Positions 17,401-26,528 are shown, counted from the stretch's first letter. The stretch is 64,000 nt of DNA from VXYL01 sp965200375 (GCA_965200375.1 OZ241353.1:3224001-3288000), one strand, 5' to 3'. Notes: a model not told the origin generated them from the sequence alone. Made by a program: numbers and translations.

Positions 17401-17422
17401 ACTAATAGATGTCAAGATTAGT
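17401..17422 (-). promoter_or_regulatory. Dyad around a TTGACA box upstream of fic
   Basis: ACTAAT at 17401-17406 and ATTAGT at 17417-17422 form a 6-bp inverted repeat separated by ten bases. Between them on the minus strand lies TTGACA (17410-17415), a consensus -35 box. A third half-site-like TTAGTG is at 17385-17390. The AT-rich patch stands out here. Self-regulation by the winged-helix part of the Fic protein is a reasonable guess. The matching -10 is weak. Confidence 0.45.
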
Positions 17423-17550
17423 AGTAAGAGAGCGTTGTCGCCGCCACGGCCGTTGGCGTGGCAGCATCCGGGGCGGGGAGCGGTGAAAGGAGAGTCCATG
17501 CAGCAGCGCATTCGAGCGGCGGCAGTGGCCGCGACCGGGCGGAGGCCAGC

Positions 17551-19005
17551 GTGAAGGCCATCGTGGTGATGTACGACTCGCTGAACCGGCACATGCTGCC
17601 GAACTACGGCTGCGACTGGACCCTGGCGCCGAACTTCCGCCGCCTGGGCGAACGCGCCGTCACCTTCGACAACCACTACGTGGGCTCCATGCCGTGCATG
17701 CCGGCGCGTCGCGAACTGCACACCGGACGGCACAACTTTCTGCACCGATCCTGGGGCCCCTTCGAGCCCTTCGACGACTCGACCTTCGCCATCCTCAAGG
17801 ACAACGGCGTCTACACGCACCTGGTTTCGGATCACTACCACTACTGGGAGGACGGCGGCGCCACCTACCACCACCGCTATTCCAGCTGGGAGAACGTGCG
17901 CGGCCAGGAGGGGGATGCCTGGAAGGGCGAAGTGGCGGCGCCGGACATCCCCGAGCACTTGGGCCGCGTCAACCGGCAGGACTGGGTGAATCGCAAGTAC
18001 ATGCAGGAGGAACGGCAGACGCCGCAAGCCCGCACCTTCGCCGCCGGCCTCGAGTTCCTGCGCACCAACCACCAGCAGGACGACTGGTGCCTGCAGATCG
18101 AGACCTTCGATCCCCACGAGCCGTTCTTCACCCTCAAGCAGTGGAAGGAACGCTACAACTACGACTGGGACGGCCCGCACTTCGACTGGCCGAAGTACGA
18201 GCGGGTGACGGAAGACCCCGACGCCGTGGAGTACCTGCGCTACCAGTACGCGGCCCTCTTGACCCAGTGCGACCACTACCTCGGCCAGGTGCTGGACTTC
18301 ATGGACGCCCACGGCATGTGGCAGGACACCATGCTGCTGGTGATCACGGACCACGGCTTTCTGCTGGGCGAACACGACTGGTGGGGCAAGGTGCGGATGC
18401 CGTGGTACAACGAGACGGCGCACATTCCCTTGTTCGCCTGGGACCCGCGCAGCGGCATCGCCGGGCAGCGCCGCCGCAGCCTCACCACCACCATCGACGT
18501 CGGCCCCACGCTGCTCGAGTACTTCGGCCAGACGCCACCCCCGGACATGGACGGCCGGCCCCTCCGGGCAACCATCCTGGAGGATGCCAAAGTGCGCGAC
18601 GTGGCCCTTTTCGGCATGTTCGGCGCCCATGTGAACGTCACCGACGGGCGCTACGTGTACATGCGCGGCCCGGCGGACGAGAACGCGCCGCTGAACCACT
18701 ACACGCTGATGCCCACGCACATGCGCAGCCCGTTCACGCCCCGGGAACTGGCCGCGATGCAGTGGCATCCGCCGCTGCCGTTCACCAAGGGCTGCCCGGT
18801 GATGCGGATTCCCTCCGCTGGCCTGGGGCCGCTGGTGGAGACGTTCGAGACCCGGCTGTACGATCTGGCGACGGATCCGGGGCAGACCCAGCCGCTCGCC
18901 GACGAAGCGCTGGAGGAACGGCTGGCGAAGGCGCTTGCGGAGGCCATGCGGGCGCATCTGGCGCCGCCGGAGCAGTTCGTGCGGCTGGGGCTGGAACAGC
19001 GCTGA
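17551..19005 (+). CDS. Sulfatase (alkaline phosphatase superfamily, Cys-type)
   Basis: 484 residues from GTG 17551 (VKAIVVMYDSLNRHMLPNYG), chosen because this strand with Asp-Ser is the usual family start. The formylglycine motif C-x-P-x-R is CMPARRELHTGR near residue 49. Metal ligands appear at the N-terminus (MYDSLNR) and in LLVITDHGFLLGEHDWWGK (about 265). It hydrolyses a sulfate ester or, as some relatives do, a phosphonate or phosphodiester. There is no signal peptide, so a cytoplasmic site is likely. It leads a cluster with a carboxylesterase and a TonB receptor, suggesting use of an imported esterified substrate. Confidence 0.88.
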   Translation: MKAIVVMYDSLNRHMLPNYGCDWTLAPNFRRLGERAVTFDNHYVGSMPCMPARRELHTGRHNFLHRSWGPFEPFDDSTFAILKDNGVYTHLVSDHYHYWEDGGATYHHRYSSWENVRGQEGDAWKGEVAAPDIPEHLGRVNRQDWVNRKYMQEERQTPQARTFAAGLEFLRTNHQQDDWCLQIETFDPHEPFFTLKQWKERYNYDWDGPHFDWPKYERVTEDPDAVEYLRYQYAALLTQCDHYLGQVLDFMDAHGMWQDTMLLVITDHGFLLGEHDWWGKVRMPWYNETAHIPLFAWDPRSGIAGQRRRSLTTTIDVGPTLLEYFGQTPPPDMDGRPLRATILEDAKVRDVALFGMFGAHVNVTDGRYVYMRGPADENAPLNHYTLMPTHMRSPFTPRELAAMQWHPPLPFTKGCPVMRIPSAGLGPLVETFETRLYDLATDPGQTQPLADEALEERLAKALAEAMRAHLAPPEQFVRLGLEQR

Positions 19006-19035
19006 CGCACCGCCCCCAAGGGCGGGCAACGCGGG

Positions 19036-19044
19036 TGTTACGCT
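19036..19044 (+). promoter_or_regulatory. Candidate extended -10 promoter before the carboxylesterase
   Basis: TGTTACGCT, identical to 1313-1321, lies 25 bases before ATG 19070. Just upstream, CCGCCC/GGGCGG around 19011-19027 can form a hairpin after the sulfatase stop and might end that transcript. Confidence 0.4.
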
Positions 19045-19069
19045 GCGTCGGCTGTGCCACGGAGCTCTG

Positions 19070-20575
19070 ATGGCGCCTTCTGCCTTGGTCGAAACCACCT
19101 GCGGCAAGCTGCGCGGCAGCGTTGCGGACGGCGTCTTCGCGTTCAAGGGCATTCCCTTCGCCGCGCCGCCGGTGGGTGCCTTGCGTTGGCGGGCCCCGCA
19201 GCCAGTGGCGCCTTGGGCAGGCGTGCGCGACGCCGTGCGGTTCGGGCCATGCGCCGTTCAGTCGCGGCTGCCGGGGGACGTGGGGGAGCTGATCGGCATC
19301 GCCACCCACGGGACCAGCGAGGACTGTCTCTACCTGAACGTCTGGTCCCCGGGCCTCGCCGCCGCCAAGCGCCCGGTGCTGGTGTGGATCCACGGCGGCG
19401 GCAATACCGTCGGCGCTGGTTCCCAGCCGAGGGTGAACGGCGAACGCCTGGCCCGGGTTGGCGATGTGGTGGTGGTGACCGTCAACTACCGGCTGGGTGC
19501 TCTCGGCTTTCTGCATGCCCCGGAGCTCCATGCCTCCGAGCTCGGCGCCACCGGCAACGAGGCGTTGCTGGACCAGGTCGCGGCGCTGCGGTGGGTGCGT
19601 CGGGAGATCGCCGCCTTCGGGGGAAATCCCGGCAACGTCACGGTATTCGGCCAGTCCGCTGGCGGCTTCGACATCGTCCAGTTGATGGCCATGCCCGCAG
19701 CAGCGGGCTGCTTCGACCGGGCGGTACCGATGAGCGGTTCGCTGACGCGCCCGGTGGCGGCTGCCCGGGCCGCCGAGACGTCCGCGGCGCTGGCTGCCGA
19801 ACTCGGCGGCTGGGGGAAGCTGCACAGTGTACCGGCGGAGGCCATTCTGCGCTTGCAGTCGCGCATTCCCGGGGCCCGCTGGGCGCCCACGCTGGACGGA
19901 ACGGTGATCGTGGAGGACGCCGCCCAGGTGCTGGCGGAGGGGCGCTTCACCAAGGGCATGCCGCTCATGATCGGCCATACCCGGGACGAATCGACCTTGT
20001 TCACGATGTTCGACGAGGGGCTGGCCGGTTTGGACCGGGACGGTCTGCTGGCGCTTGTCGGCGAACACTTCGGGGACCGTGCCGCCGAGGCCGTGGCCTG
20101 CTACGAAGCCGAACGGGGCGACGCCGGGCTGCCCACTGCGCCGGCCGCGGTATGGGCCGCGATCGGCACCGATCGGATGTTCCGTCTGCCGGCGATTCGC
20201 ACCGCCGAGTGCCATCTGGCGCACACGCCGGACGTGTGGATGTACCGCTTCGACCGCCCGTCCCCAGCCCACGGCGGGCGCCTGGGTGCCTGCCACTCGC
20301 TGGACATTCCCTACGTCTGGGGCACCTACGGGCTGCCGGCGATGCGGCGCTTCTGCGGCGAGGGCGAGGCGGTTGCCAGGCTCTCGGCCAAGGCGATGGC
20401 CAGCTGGCTCTCCTTCGCCAGAACCGGAACGCCGACGGTCGACGGCATCTCCTGGCCGAGGTACCAGGCCGGCGGCGGGGGAAAGGCAGGCCGCCGCGGA
20501 ACGCTCCTGCTGGACGACGAACCGCAGCTGGCGGAGGCCCCGTTCGACGCCACCCGCGAGCTCTGGGCGGCGTGA
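19070..20575 (+). CDS. Type-B carboxylesterase
   Basis: 501 residues, the usual length. The nucleophile is in VFGQSAGGFDIV (about residue 200), the oxyanion loop is VWIHGGGNTVGAG, and the N-terminal pattern GIPFAAPPVGALRWRAPQP with EDCLYLNVW is classic for the family. A His for the triad is likely in GACHSLDIPYVWG (about 405). No signal peptide is visible. It hydrolyses carboxylic esters; its neighbours (sulfatase and TonB receptor) suggest a role in breaking down an imported compound. Confidence 0.9.
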   Translation: MAPSALVETTCGKLRGSVADGVFAFKGIPFAAPPVGALRWRAPQPVAPWAGVRDAVRFGPCAVQSRLPGDVGELIGIATHGTSEDCLYLNVWSPGLAAAKRPVLVWIHGGGNTVGAGSQPRVNGERLARVGDVVVVTVNYRLGALGFLHAPELHASELGATGNEALLDQVAALRWVRREIAAFGGNPGNVTVFGQSAGGFDIVQLMAMPAAAGCFDRAVPMSGSLTRPVAAARAAETSAALAAELGGWGKLHSVPAEAILRLQSRIPGARWAPTLDGTVIVEDAAQVLAEGRFTKGMPLMIGHTRDESTLFTMFDEGLAGLDRDGLLALVGEHFGDRAAEAVACYEAERGDAGLPTAPAAVWAAIGTDRMFRLPAIRTAECHLAHTPDVWMYRFDRPSPAHGGRLGACHSLDIPYVWGTYGLPAMRRFCGEGEAVARLSAKAMASWLSFARTGTPTVDGISWPRYQAGGGGKAGRRGTLLLDDEPQLAEAPFDATRELWAA

Positions 20576-20585
20576 CTCTCCTCTT

Positions 20586-20604
20586 GCGAGGGGTGCCCCC
20601 TCGC
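20586..20604 (+). other. Strong hairpin between esterase and TonB receptor
   Basis: GCGAGGGG pairs perfectly with CCCCTCGC across a three-base loop. It starts 11 bases after the esterase stop and ends 10 bases before the receptor ATG, where a ribosome site should be. No T run follows, so it may limit translation or stabilise mRNA ends rather than terminate. Confidence 0.45.
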
Positions 20605-20613
20605 GCTCTTCCC

Positions 20614-22650
20614 ATGCGCCAGGCTCTCGCCGTCGGCCTAGCGCTGACGGCGCTTGGCGCCGGCGGCCAGGAACCCGCGCCGGCGATCGAAGAGGTGATC
20701 GTGCGGGCCGCGGCTTCCATCGCCGACGCCCAGGGCGCGGGCGGCAGCGCCACGACCCTCGGCGGCGATGCCGTGGCGCTGGTGCGCGCCAACCACCCCC
20801 AGGAGCTGTTCGCGCGGGTGCCGGGCACATGGGTGGCCCGCGGTTCCGGGCAGGAGCATCTCACCGCCATCCGTTCCGGGGTGCTGACCGGCGCCGGGGC
20901 CTGCGGTGGGTTCCTGCTGCTGGAGAACGGCGTTCCCATCCGCCCGGCGGGCTTCTGCAACGTCAACAACCTGTTCGAGCTGAACACCGAACAGGCGGCG
21001 GCGGTAGAAGTGGTCCGGGGCCCGGCGAGCGCCCTGTTCGGGGGCAATGCGCTGCACGGGGTGGTCAACGTCGTCACCGCGGTGCAGGGCGGCGGCAATG
21101 CCCTGAGCATGGAGGCCGGTCCCTACGGCTACCGGCAGGCGCGCCTCGGCGCCGGCGGGCCGCGCTGGCGCCTGGACGCCCACGCCACGGCCACCGACGG
21201 CTATCGGGACGCCACTGGCCACCGCCAGCAGAAGCTCGTGGTGGGGCAGGCAGGCAACCTGGGCGGCTGGCAGGTCTCATCCAGCGCCACCGCCACGTTG
21301 CTGAACCAGGAGACCGGCGGCTACGTGCGCGGACGCGGCGCCTACGACTCGCCCCTGCGCCGCACCAATCCAAATCCCGAAGCCTATCGGGATGCGTGGT
21401 CCGCCCGGGCCAGCAGCGTCTGGCGGCGCGGCGTGGGCGGTCCGGAAGTCGTCCTGGTGCCGTACTGGCGCCGCTCGGGGATGGCTTTTCTGCAACACTT
21501 TCTGCCGGGAGCGCCCCGGGAGCGGAACGGCCAAACCAGCGGCGGTCTGCTGGCGAGGCTCGGCCAGGAGGGGGAGCGGCGCTGGCAGGCCGGCGTGGTT
21601 CTCGAGTGGTTGCAGGCGAACCTGGCCGAGCGGCAGCAGGCGCCCACGGCAGGCTCGGCGTTCCTGGCCGCCACCCGGCCGCCGGGCACCCACTACGACT
21701 ACCTGGTGGACGGCACTACGCTGGCGGCCTTCTTCGACCTGTCGGGGCCGCTCGCGGCCACCGTGGCGTGGGTGGCCAGCGGGCGCGCGGAACGCACCAG
21801 CTACGACTACGACAACCGCCATCTGGACGGCAACACCCGGGACGACGGCACGCCCTGCGGCTTCGGCGGCTGCCTGTACACGCGGCCGGCGGATCGCCAG
21901 GACAGCTACCGCAACTTCGCCGGGCGGCTGGGGATCAAGGTCGCCGTCGGCGAGGCCCATGGCCTCTACCTGACGGCCGGCCAGGGCTTTCGGCCGCCGC
22001 AGACGTCGGAACTCTACCGCCTGCAACGCGGCCAGACGGTCGCTGCCTTGGCCAGCGAAACGGTGCGTTCCCTGGAGTTCGGCGCCCGCGGCGGCACCAG
22101 CCGGCTCGACTACCAGTTCGCTGTCTACGCCGACCGAACCCGCAACCTCATCTTCCGCGACGCCAGCGGCTTCAACGTCAGCGACGGCGCCACGCGCTCC
22201 CACGGCGCGGAGGCGGACGTGGCGTGGCGCTTCGGGCCGCACACCGTCGAGCTGGTGGCGAGCTACGCGCTGCACCGCTACGCCTTCACGCGGGAGGCCG
22301 GCCGCGGCGAACGCATCGCGGACGGCAACGCCGTGGACACGGCGCCCCGCTGGCTGGGCAGCGCCCGCTGGCGATGGCGGCGCGGCAGTGCCGAGTCCGA
22401 GTTCGAGGCGGTCCACGTAGGCGCCCATTTCATCGACGCCGGCAATACGGCCCGCTACGGCGGCCACACCGTGGCGAACTGGCGGGGCGCCTGGCAGGTC
22501 TCGCCCCGGTTGCGGCTGTTCGCGCGGCTGCTCAACCTGCTGGACGTCGCCTACGCCGAGCGGGCGGACTACGCCTTCGGCAGCTACCGCTACTTCCCCG
22601 GCCTGCCGCGCCAGGCGTACTTCGGCATCGAGGCCAGGCTGGGCGAGTGA
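20614..22650 (+). CDS. TonB-dependent outer-membrane receptor
   Basis: 678 residues. A signal peptide (MRQALAVGLALTALGAGGQ) is followed by a TonB-box-like EEVIVRA. The plug domain has 'GAGACGGFLLLENGVPIRPAGFCNVNNLFELNTEQAAAVEVVRGPASALFGGNALHGVVNV', shown here only as its recognised segments EVVRGPASALFG and NALHGVVNVV (about 138-160). The barrel ends in a YFGIEARLGE strand. It would import a large or scarce substrate with energy from TonB. It is last in the sulfatase-esterase cluster, which makes a sulfated or esterified organic ligand plausible, but siderophore uptake is not excluded. Confidence 0.9.
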   Translation: MRQALAVGLALTALGAGGQEPAPAIEEVIVRAAASIADAQGAGGSATTLGGDAVALVRANHPQELFARVPGTWVARGSGQEHLTAIRSGVLTGAGACGGFLLLENGVPIRPAGFCNVNNLFELNTEQAAAVEVVRGPASALFGGNALHGVVNVVTAVQGGGNALSMEAGPYGYRQARLGAGGPRWRLDAHATATDGYRDATGHRQQKLVVGQAGNLGGWQVSSSATATLLNQETGGYVRGRGAYDSPLRRTNPNPEAYRDAWSARASSVWRRGVGGPEVVLVPYWRRSGMAFLQHFLPGAPRERNGQTSGGLLARLGQEGERRWQAGVVLEWLQANLAERQQAPTAGSAFLAATRPPGTHYDYLVDGTTLAAFFDLSGPLAATVAWVASGRAERTSYDYDNRHLDGNTRDDGTPCGFGGCLYTRPADRQDSYRNFAGRLGIKVAVGEAHGLYLTAGQGFRPPQTSELYRLQRGQTVAALASETVRSLEFGARGGTSRLDYQFAVYADRTRNLIFRDASGFNVSDGATRSHGAEADVAWRFGPHTVELVASYALHRYAFTREAGRGERIADGNAVDTAPRWLGSARWRWRRGSAESEFEAVHVGAHFIDAGNTARYGGHTVANWRGAWQVSPRLRLFARLLNLLDVAYAERADYAFGSYRYFPGLPRQAYFGIEARLGE

Positions 22651-22777
22651 CCCGAGCTACTAGGGCTGCGACGATCTGGCGTTCTCGACGACATTGTGCA
22701 AGGTCGCTCGCCTGCCGCTGACAGCTGGACGGCGACGCTTCGGCCGCAGGGAAGCGGGCGCCGGCGATTTGCTTGGT

Positions 22778-23239
22778 TCAGCGCAGCAACGGTGCCAGGG
22801 GAGCGCCGCACTTGATGAGCTGCGGGCGTCTGGTCTGTTTGCGAAAGGTCACGGTTGCCTTTTGCAGTGACTTGACCCGCGCTTTCGGGATGCCGCGGCC
22901 GTGGGCGATTACAGGAACGAATCGGAAGCGTTGCATCGTCGGCAGCCAACCGTCGGCCGTGTCGGCCCCGGCCTGAAGCTGCTCGGCGACTGATCCAGGG
23001 CTGAAAGCGCCGCTCTTCAACTCGATGGGCGCTACCCAAGTCGTGGTTCCTTGCTGCGCCAGGAAGAGGTAGTCGCAGCGCTTGCCGGCGGCCGCGGGCA
23101 GCGCCTTGCAGTCGAAGTCGACAACGACGTGATCGTTGTGCACATCCTTCATCGTTACTGAACAGCCTTCCTTTCGGCATCGTTGCGCGATGCACTCGGC
23201 TGGAACTTGCCGGCGTAGGGCTTCGATTGCCTTGCTCAC
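22778..23239 (-). CDS. PD-(D/E)xK-like nuclease, partner of the upstream ATPase
   Basis: 153 residues from GTG 23239, which overlaps the stop of the ATPase gene (GTGA). The core KRCDYLFLAQQGTTTWVAPI followed by ELKSG has Asp56, Glu73 and Lys75 in the spacing of the PD-(D/E)xK nuclease fold. The C-terminus ends with a strand-like LIKCGAPLAPL. I do not recognise a named family. The fixed pairing with an AAA ATPase, overlapping by four bases, resembles two-gene defence or DNA-processing systems. The nuclease call is inferred from motif order alone; a non-catalytic substrate-binding protein is possible. Confidence 0.6.
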   Translation of the reverse strand: MSKAIEALRRQVPAECIAQRCRKEGCSVTMKDVHNDHVVVDFDCKALPAAAGKRCDYLFLAQQGTTTWVAPIELKSGAFSPGSVAEQLQAGADTADGWLPTMQRFRFVPVIAHGRGIPKARVKSLQKATVTFRKQTRRPQLIKCGAPLAPLLR

Positions 23240-24735
23240 CGCTCCTGTTCTTCTTGCAGCCGGTTGAATATCTCGGCGCCATCGTTGTAGAGCGCCATGC
23301 TCACGTCGTCGAAGTCGGTGGCGAACAGGCCAGTTTGCGGGTCTGGCTTTACTTCTTGGACGATGGATCCTCGTGGACGTGCGCTGGGCTTGAAGAGCCA
23401 AGCGCCCACTTGGCTGGGTTCGAGTGCGACATCGGCACCTCCGATGCCCGCCCGCCGCCTCTTCGGGAGCGCGGACAGTCGAACGAGATTGCCGATCTGC
23501 TCCAGCAGCCACTCGCTGTGGGTGGTCAGCACCACGCGCACGCCAAGGTGAACGAGCCGGGCCAGCTCGCGGGCGAACGCCGCCTGCATGGCGGGATGCA
23601 GGTGCGCTTCGGGTTCCTCGACGATCAAGACGTCGCCGCTCCGCACGACGTAGCGCAAATAGAGCACCACGGGCGCAAGCTCCGAGACCATGGACGACGT
23701 GCGCATCAGGGGCAGATCCTCTTCCCAGCCGCGCGGCCGGTAGAGGAACGATGGATAGTTGGCTTCGGAGGTCACCCGCACCGCACCGGCGAGCAGGCTC
23801 TTCTCGAACTGCTTGGCTAGGTGGCTGTCGTGTCGGGGATTCCAAGCGATATTGATGAGCTGATTGAGGAAGTCCGCTAGTACGCCGGACAGCGTGGGCA
23901 TGTTCGCGGCCCGGCGGATGCCAGCCATTGCAACACTCTGAACGAGGGCACCGACGACCACCTGGTGGCTGTGCATGACGCCGGTTCGATCGGCTGGCAA
24001 ATAGTGTGCTTGTCGACAAGCTGCACCTAGAGAGCGTTGAATGACCTGCTTCTTGGCGCTCGTGAGGTAGATCGACGTTCTGATCTCATCTTCCAGGTCA
24101 TCCAGCCCCTCGATGAGTGGTTTCTCGGTCTGTGCGTACTCGCTGAGATACCCGGGCAACAAATCAAGTGACATCTTGCCAACGAGCTCGACTTCCGCAG
24201 CCAATTTGAACTTGTAATGGGCGACTTCGGCAGATGACGACTGGGTTTCAGGCGGGCCGCTGACGACCACGATCGGTCTCTTGCCGCCTCCTTGCCTTGC
24301 TAGGGCGCGGAGATCGTCAACGCCAAAACAGCGCCGCAATTCGCCGTACAGCGCCTGCGCCAGCGCACGGGGTTGTTCGAGATCGGAGTGGATGTGTTTG
24401 AGCAGCTCGTCGGACAACGGCGGACTGTCGTTGGTCAACACCGCTGCGACCCAACCCCTGAGAGCCTCTCGCACCTTCGAGTCCAGTTGGCCTTGCCCCC
24501 ACACCTCACCGATGTCTGTCCTTAGGATCAGCGAAAAGTCCCGCCCGCGCCTGTCCGTTCCCAAGCACCGGTGCAAGACGTAGAGCAGCATCGCCAAGTA
24601 GGACTTGCCGGTGTTGCTCGGGCCGATGAACACCGTCAGCGGACGCATCTCCACGCTGGCGCGGGCGATGGGGCCGAAGTCTCGCACGTCCAGCCGGTAG
24701 TCCAGCGCGGGTGCTTCTTTTCGCTTGCCGCTCAC
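23236..24735 (-). CDS. AAA family ATPase (AAA_15/OLD-like)
   Basis: 499 residues from GTG 24735. The Walker A is FIGPSNTGKSYLA (about residues 36-48), the Walker B DVLIVEEPEAHLHP (about 365-378), and the switch region VVLTTHSEWLLEQI follows. The middle 200 residues form the coiled or helical insertion of this group. There is no TOPRIM domain fused, unlike OLD nucleases; a separate small nuclease-like gene overlaps its stop instead. Proteins like this sense or load on DNA and license a partner nuclease. Function as a defence module is inference. Confidence 0.82.
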   Translation of the reverse strand: MSGKRKEAPALDYRLDVRDFGPIARASVEMRPLTVFIGPSNTGKSYLAMLLYVLHRCLGTDRRGRDFSLILRTDIGEVWGQGQLDSKVREALRGWVAAVLTNDSPPLSDELLKHIHSDLEQPRALAQALYGELRRCFGVDDLRALARQGGGKRPIVVVSGPPETQSSSAEVAHYKFKLAAEVELVGKMSLDLLPGYLSEYAQTEKPLIEGLDDLEDEIRTSIYLTSAKKQVIQRSLGAACRQAHYLPADRTGVMHSHQVVVGALVQSVAMAGIRRAANMPTLSGVLADFLNQLINIAWNPRHDSHLAKQFEKSLLAGAVRVTSEANYPSFLYRPRGWEEDLPLMRTSSMVSELAPVVLYLRYVVRSGDVLIVEEPEAHLHPAMQAAFARELARLVHLGVRVVLTTHSEWLLEQIGNLVRLSALPKRRRAGIGGADVALEPSQVGAWLFKPSARPRGSIVQEVKPDPQTGLFATDFDDVSMALYNDGAEIFNRLQEEQER

Positions 24736-24873
24736 GATGCGCTCCGCCGTGGTCGCCGCCTTCTTGTGGCTAGGCTACACGCCTTTCTGTCGCTCAACAA
24801 AGGAGTGCGATGGCCGCGCCGCAGTGGCCATCGCCTGAAAGGCGCGAGGCGATCCCGGAACAGCGCAGTGTGC

Positions 24874-26067
24874 TCAGCCTTCCGAGGTCGCCAGGTACCT
24901 TGCCAGCAGTCCAGGATGCAGCTCCTGCAACGCCCGCCGATCGTCGATCACCTGGCGATCGCTGCCGCCAGCCGCCAGCGACAGCAGCAGATCGAATGCC
25001 TGCTGCGGGGCGCTGTCGCCGCCGCTGGCGGTACAGCCGGCCACGGCCCCCTCGAGGGCCATCCAGGCCGGCAGCCAGGCAACGGTGAGCGGCGGATCGA
25101 GGTCCGCCTCCTTGGCGGCCTGCCAAGCTTGGCGCAGCATCGCGTCCGGGAATCTCGGCTGGTCGATGAGGCACTCGAGGCGGTCCGGGGCGCGCCAGCA
25201 CAGCGAAAACCACTGCTTGCGCGCCGCCGCTTGCCGGCGCTGGCGCCAGAGCGCCTCGGCGAGGCGCGCGGCCAGGTCCGGGTGCCACGTCTGCGCCAGT
25301 GCCGTCTCGGCGCTCGCCGCGGCGTTCGCCCAGTCGAGGCCGTTGAGATAGGCCCAGCTGGCGTGCCGGCGGGGCTGTTCGGGCACGAAGGGCGCACCGG
25401 AGAGCGCCGCGCCGGCGTCGCGCCACAGCGGTGCCAGGAAGTCCCTGGCGTCGGCGTGCAGCACCGCGCAGGCGGCAGGACGCCAACGGCGTTCCAGCAC
25501 GTCCAGGCGTTCGACCGCGGCCTCCTGGGTTGCCGGCGGCGCAGCCCGCAAGGCGTCGACGAGGCTCTGCGCGTCTGGAACGGCCCAGTGCTGGGCGTTC
25601 AGGCGAACCAGCCGGGCCAGGCGTCGGTCGGCGGTGTCGGCGTCGCGCATCGCCAGCGCCGCGGCCAACTCGCCCACGGCGATGACTTCGGATGAGTCCA
25701 GGAAGAGGTCCAGCTGGGCGCGGCTGGCGGCCGGCTGGAATTCGGTGTGCAGCAGGCCGTCCAGGTGGACGTCGGCGGAGGCGGTGAGCTCGCTGCCGGC
25801 GTTGTCGTCGATGCCGTACAGGGCCACGGTGTGGGCGGTGAGCTCCAGGGATCGCGCCCACTTGGCAAGCGCCGCCATCAGGCTGCTGGTGTCCTGCGTG
25901 CCGCCGTGCAGGGTCTCGTCCAGCGTCGCCCGCTCGCCGCGCCGCCAGGCCCGGTAGTCGTCGTAGGGCAGGCGGTTGGTGGCCAGCAGCAGCTCCAGCG
26001 GCGACCAGGCGCCGTGTTCCTCGAGCAGCCGCTCGGCGGTGGCCTGCGCCTCGGCGAGCGGCGTCAT
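24874..26067 (-). CDS. Hypothetical helical protein, 397 residues
   Basis: Starts at ATG 26067, overlapping the stop of the MaoC-type gene by four bases (ATGA), so it is the second gene of that pair. The sequence is rich in Ala, Leu, Arg and Trp with repeated helix-like blocks (for example LAARLAEALWRQRRQAAARK and RLARLVRLNAQHWAVPDAQS), reminiscent of TPR-like solenoids but without clear TPR consensus. No signal peptide or membrane segment. I do not recognise it. Coupling to a dehydratase suggests a role with acyl-CoA metabolism, which is only contextual. Confidence 0.75.
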   Translation of the reverse strand: MTPLAEAQATAERLLEEHGAWSPLELLLATNRLPYDDYRAWRRGERATLDETLHGGTQDTSSLMAALAKWARSLELTAHTVALYGIDDNAGSELTASADVHLDGLLHTEFQPAASRAQLDLFLDSSEVIAVGELAAALAMRDADTADRRLARLVRLNAQHWAVPDAQSLVDALRAAPPATQEAAVERLDVLERRWRPAACAVLHADARDFLAPLWRDAGAALSGAPFVPEQPRRHASWAYLNGLDWANAAASAETALAQTWHPDLAARLAEALWRQRRQAAARKQWFSLCWRAPDRLECLIDQPRFPDAMLRQAWQAAKEADLDPPLTVAWLPAWMALEGAVAGCTASGGDSAPQQAFDLLLSLAAGGSDRQVIDDRRALQELHPGLLARYLATSEG

Positions 26068-26528
26068 TGGCCCTCCGCCAACGGTCTGCGCGCCAGCATC
26101 ACCGTCACTTCCTGGGTGAGCACCACCTGTTCGTCGCTGTCGGTCACGGTGTCCGCGAGCACCGCGATGCCCACCGTCGGGCGGCTGGCGGAGTCGCGCT
26201 TGCCGACGCAGCGGGTGGCATAGGTGAGCGTGGTCCCGGCGCGAGCGGGGTGCGGGAGCCGGAGCTTGTCCTTGCCGAGCATGGCCACCACGTCCAGGCG
26301 TTGCGCACTGTCGTAGAAGAGCCGCGTGCAGATGGCGAACAGGTGCGCCGATGACGCCACCAGGCCGCCGAAGGGCGAACGCTCGGCGGCCGCCGCGTCC
26401 ACATGGAACGGCTGCGGATCCCACACCTGGGCGAAGGCCACGATGTCCTCGGCGGTGAGCCGCCAGGAGCCCACGGTCCAGCCTTGGTCCTCGGCCACGT
26501 CGTCGAACTGCCGCACCGCGCTTGGCAT
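26064..26528 (-). CDS. MaoC-like hot-dog dehydratase
   Basis: 154 residues. The hydratase core is LTAEDIVAFAQVWDPQPFHVD (about 24-45; the Asp and His of the 'D..P.H.D' motif are present), followed by FGGLVASSAHLFAICTRLFYD. This is the R-specific enoyl-CoA hydratase (MaoC) arrangement. Substrate is likely an enoyl-CoA or related thioester. The following gene overlaps its stop. Upstream, CTAG at 26558 and the inverted-repeat element from 26616 mark the boundary. Confidence 0.85.
   Translation of the reverse strand: MPSAVRQFDDVAEDQGWTVGSWRLTAEDIVAFAQVWDPQPFHVDAAAAERSPFGGLVASSAHLFAICTRLFYDSAQRLDVVAMLGKDKLRLPHPARAGTTLTYATRCVGKRDSASRPTVGIAVLADTVTDSDEQVVLTQEVTVMLARRPLAEGQ

Noticed and set aside
19054..22650. 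A very long frame joining the esterase region to the TonB receptor
   Set aside because: Its first half runs in a shadow frame of the esterase with Arg/Pro-rich nonsense; only the part from 20614 is the receptor.
24810..25088. Plus-strand frame with AAAGGAG before ATG 24810
   Set aside because: The ribosome site looks good, but the product turns Pro/Arg-rich and overlaps the hypothetical gene on the minus strand. At most it is the scrap of a lost gene.
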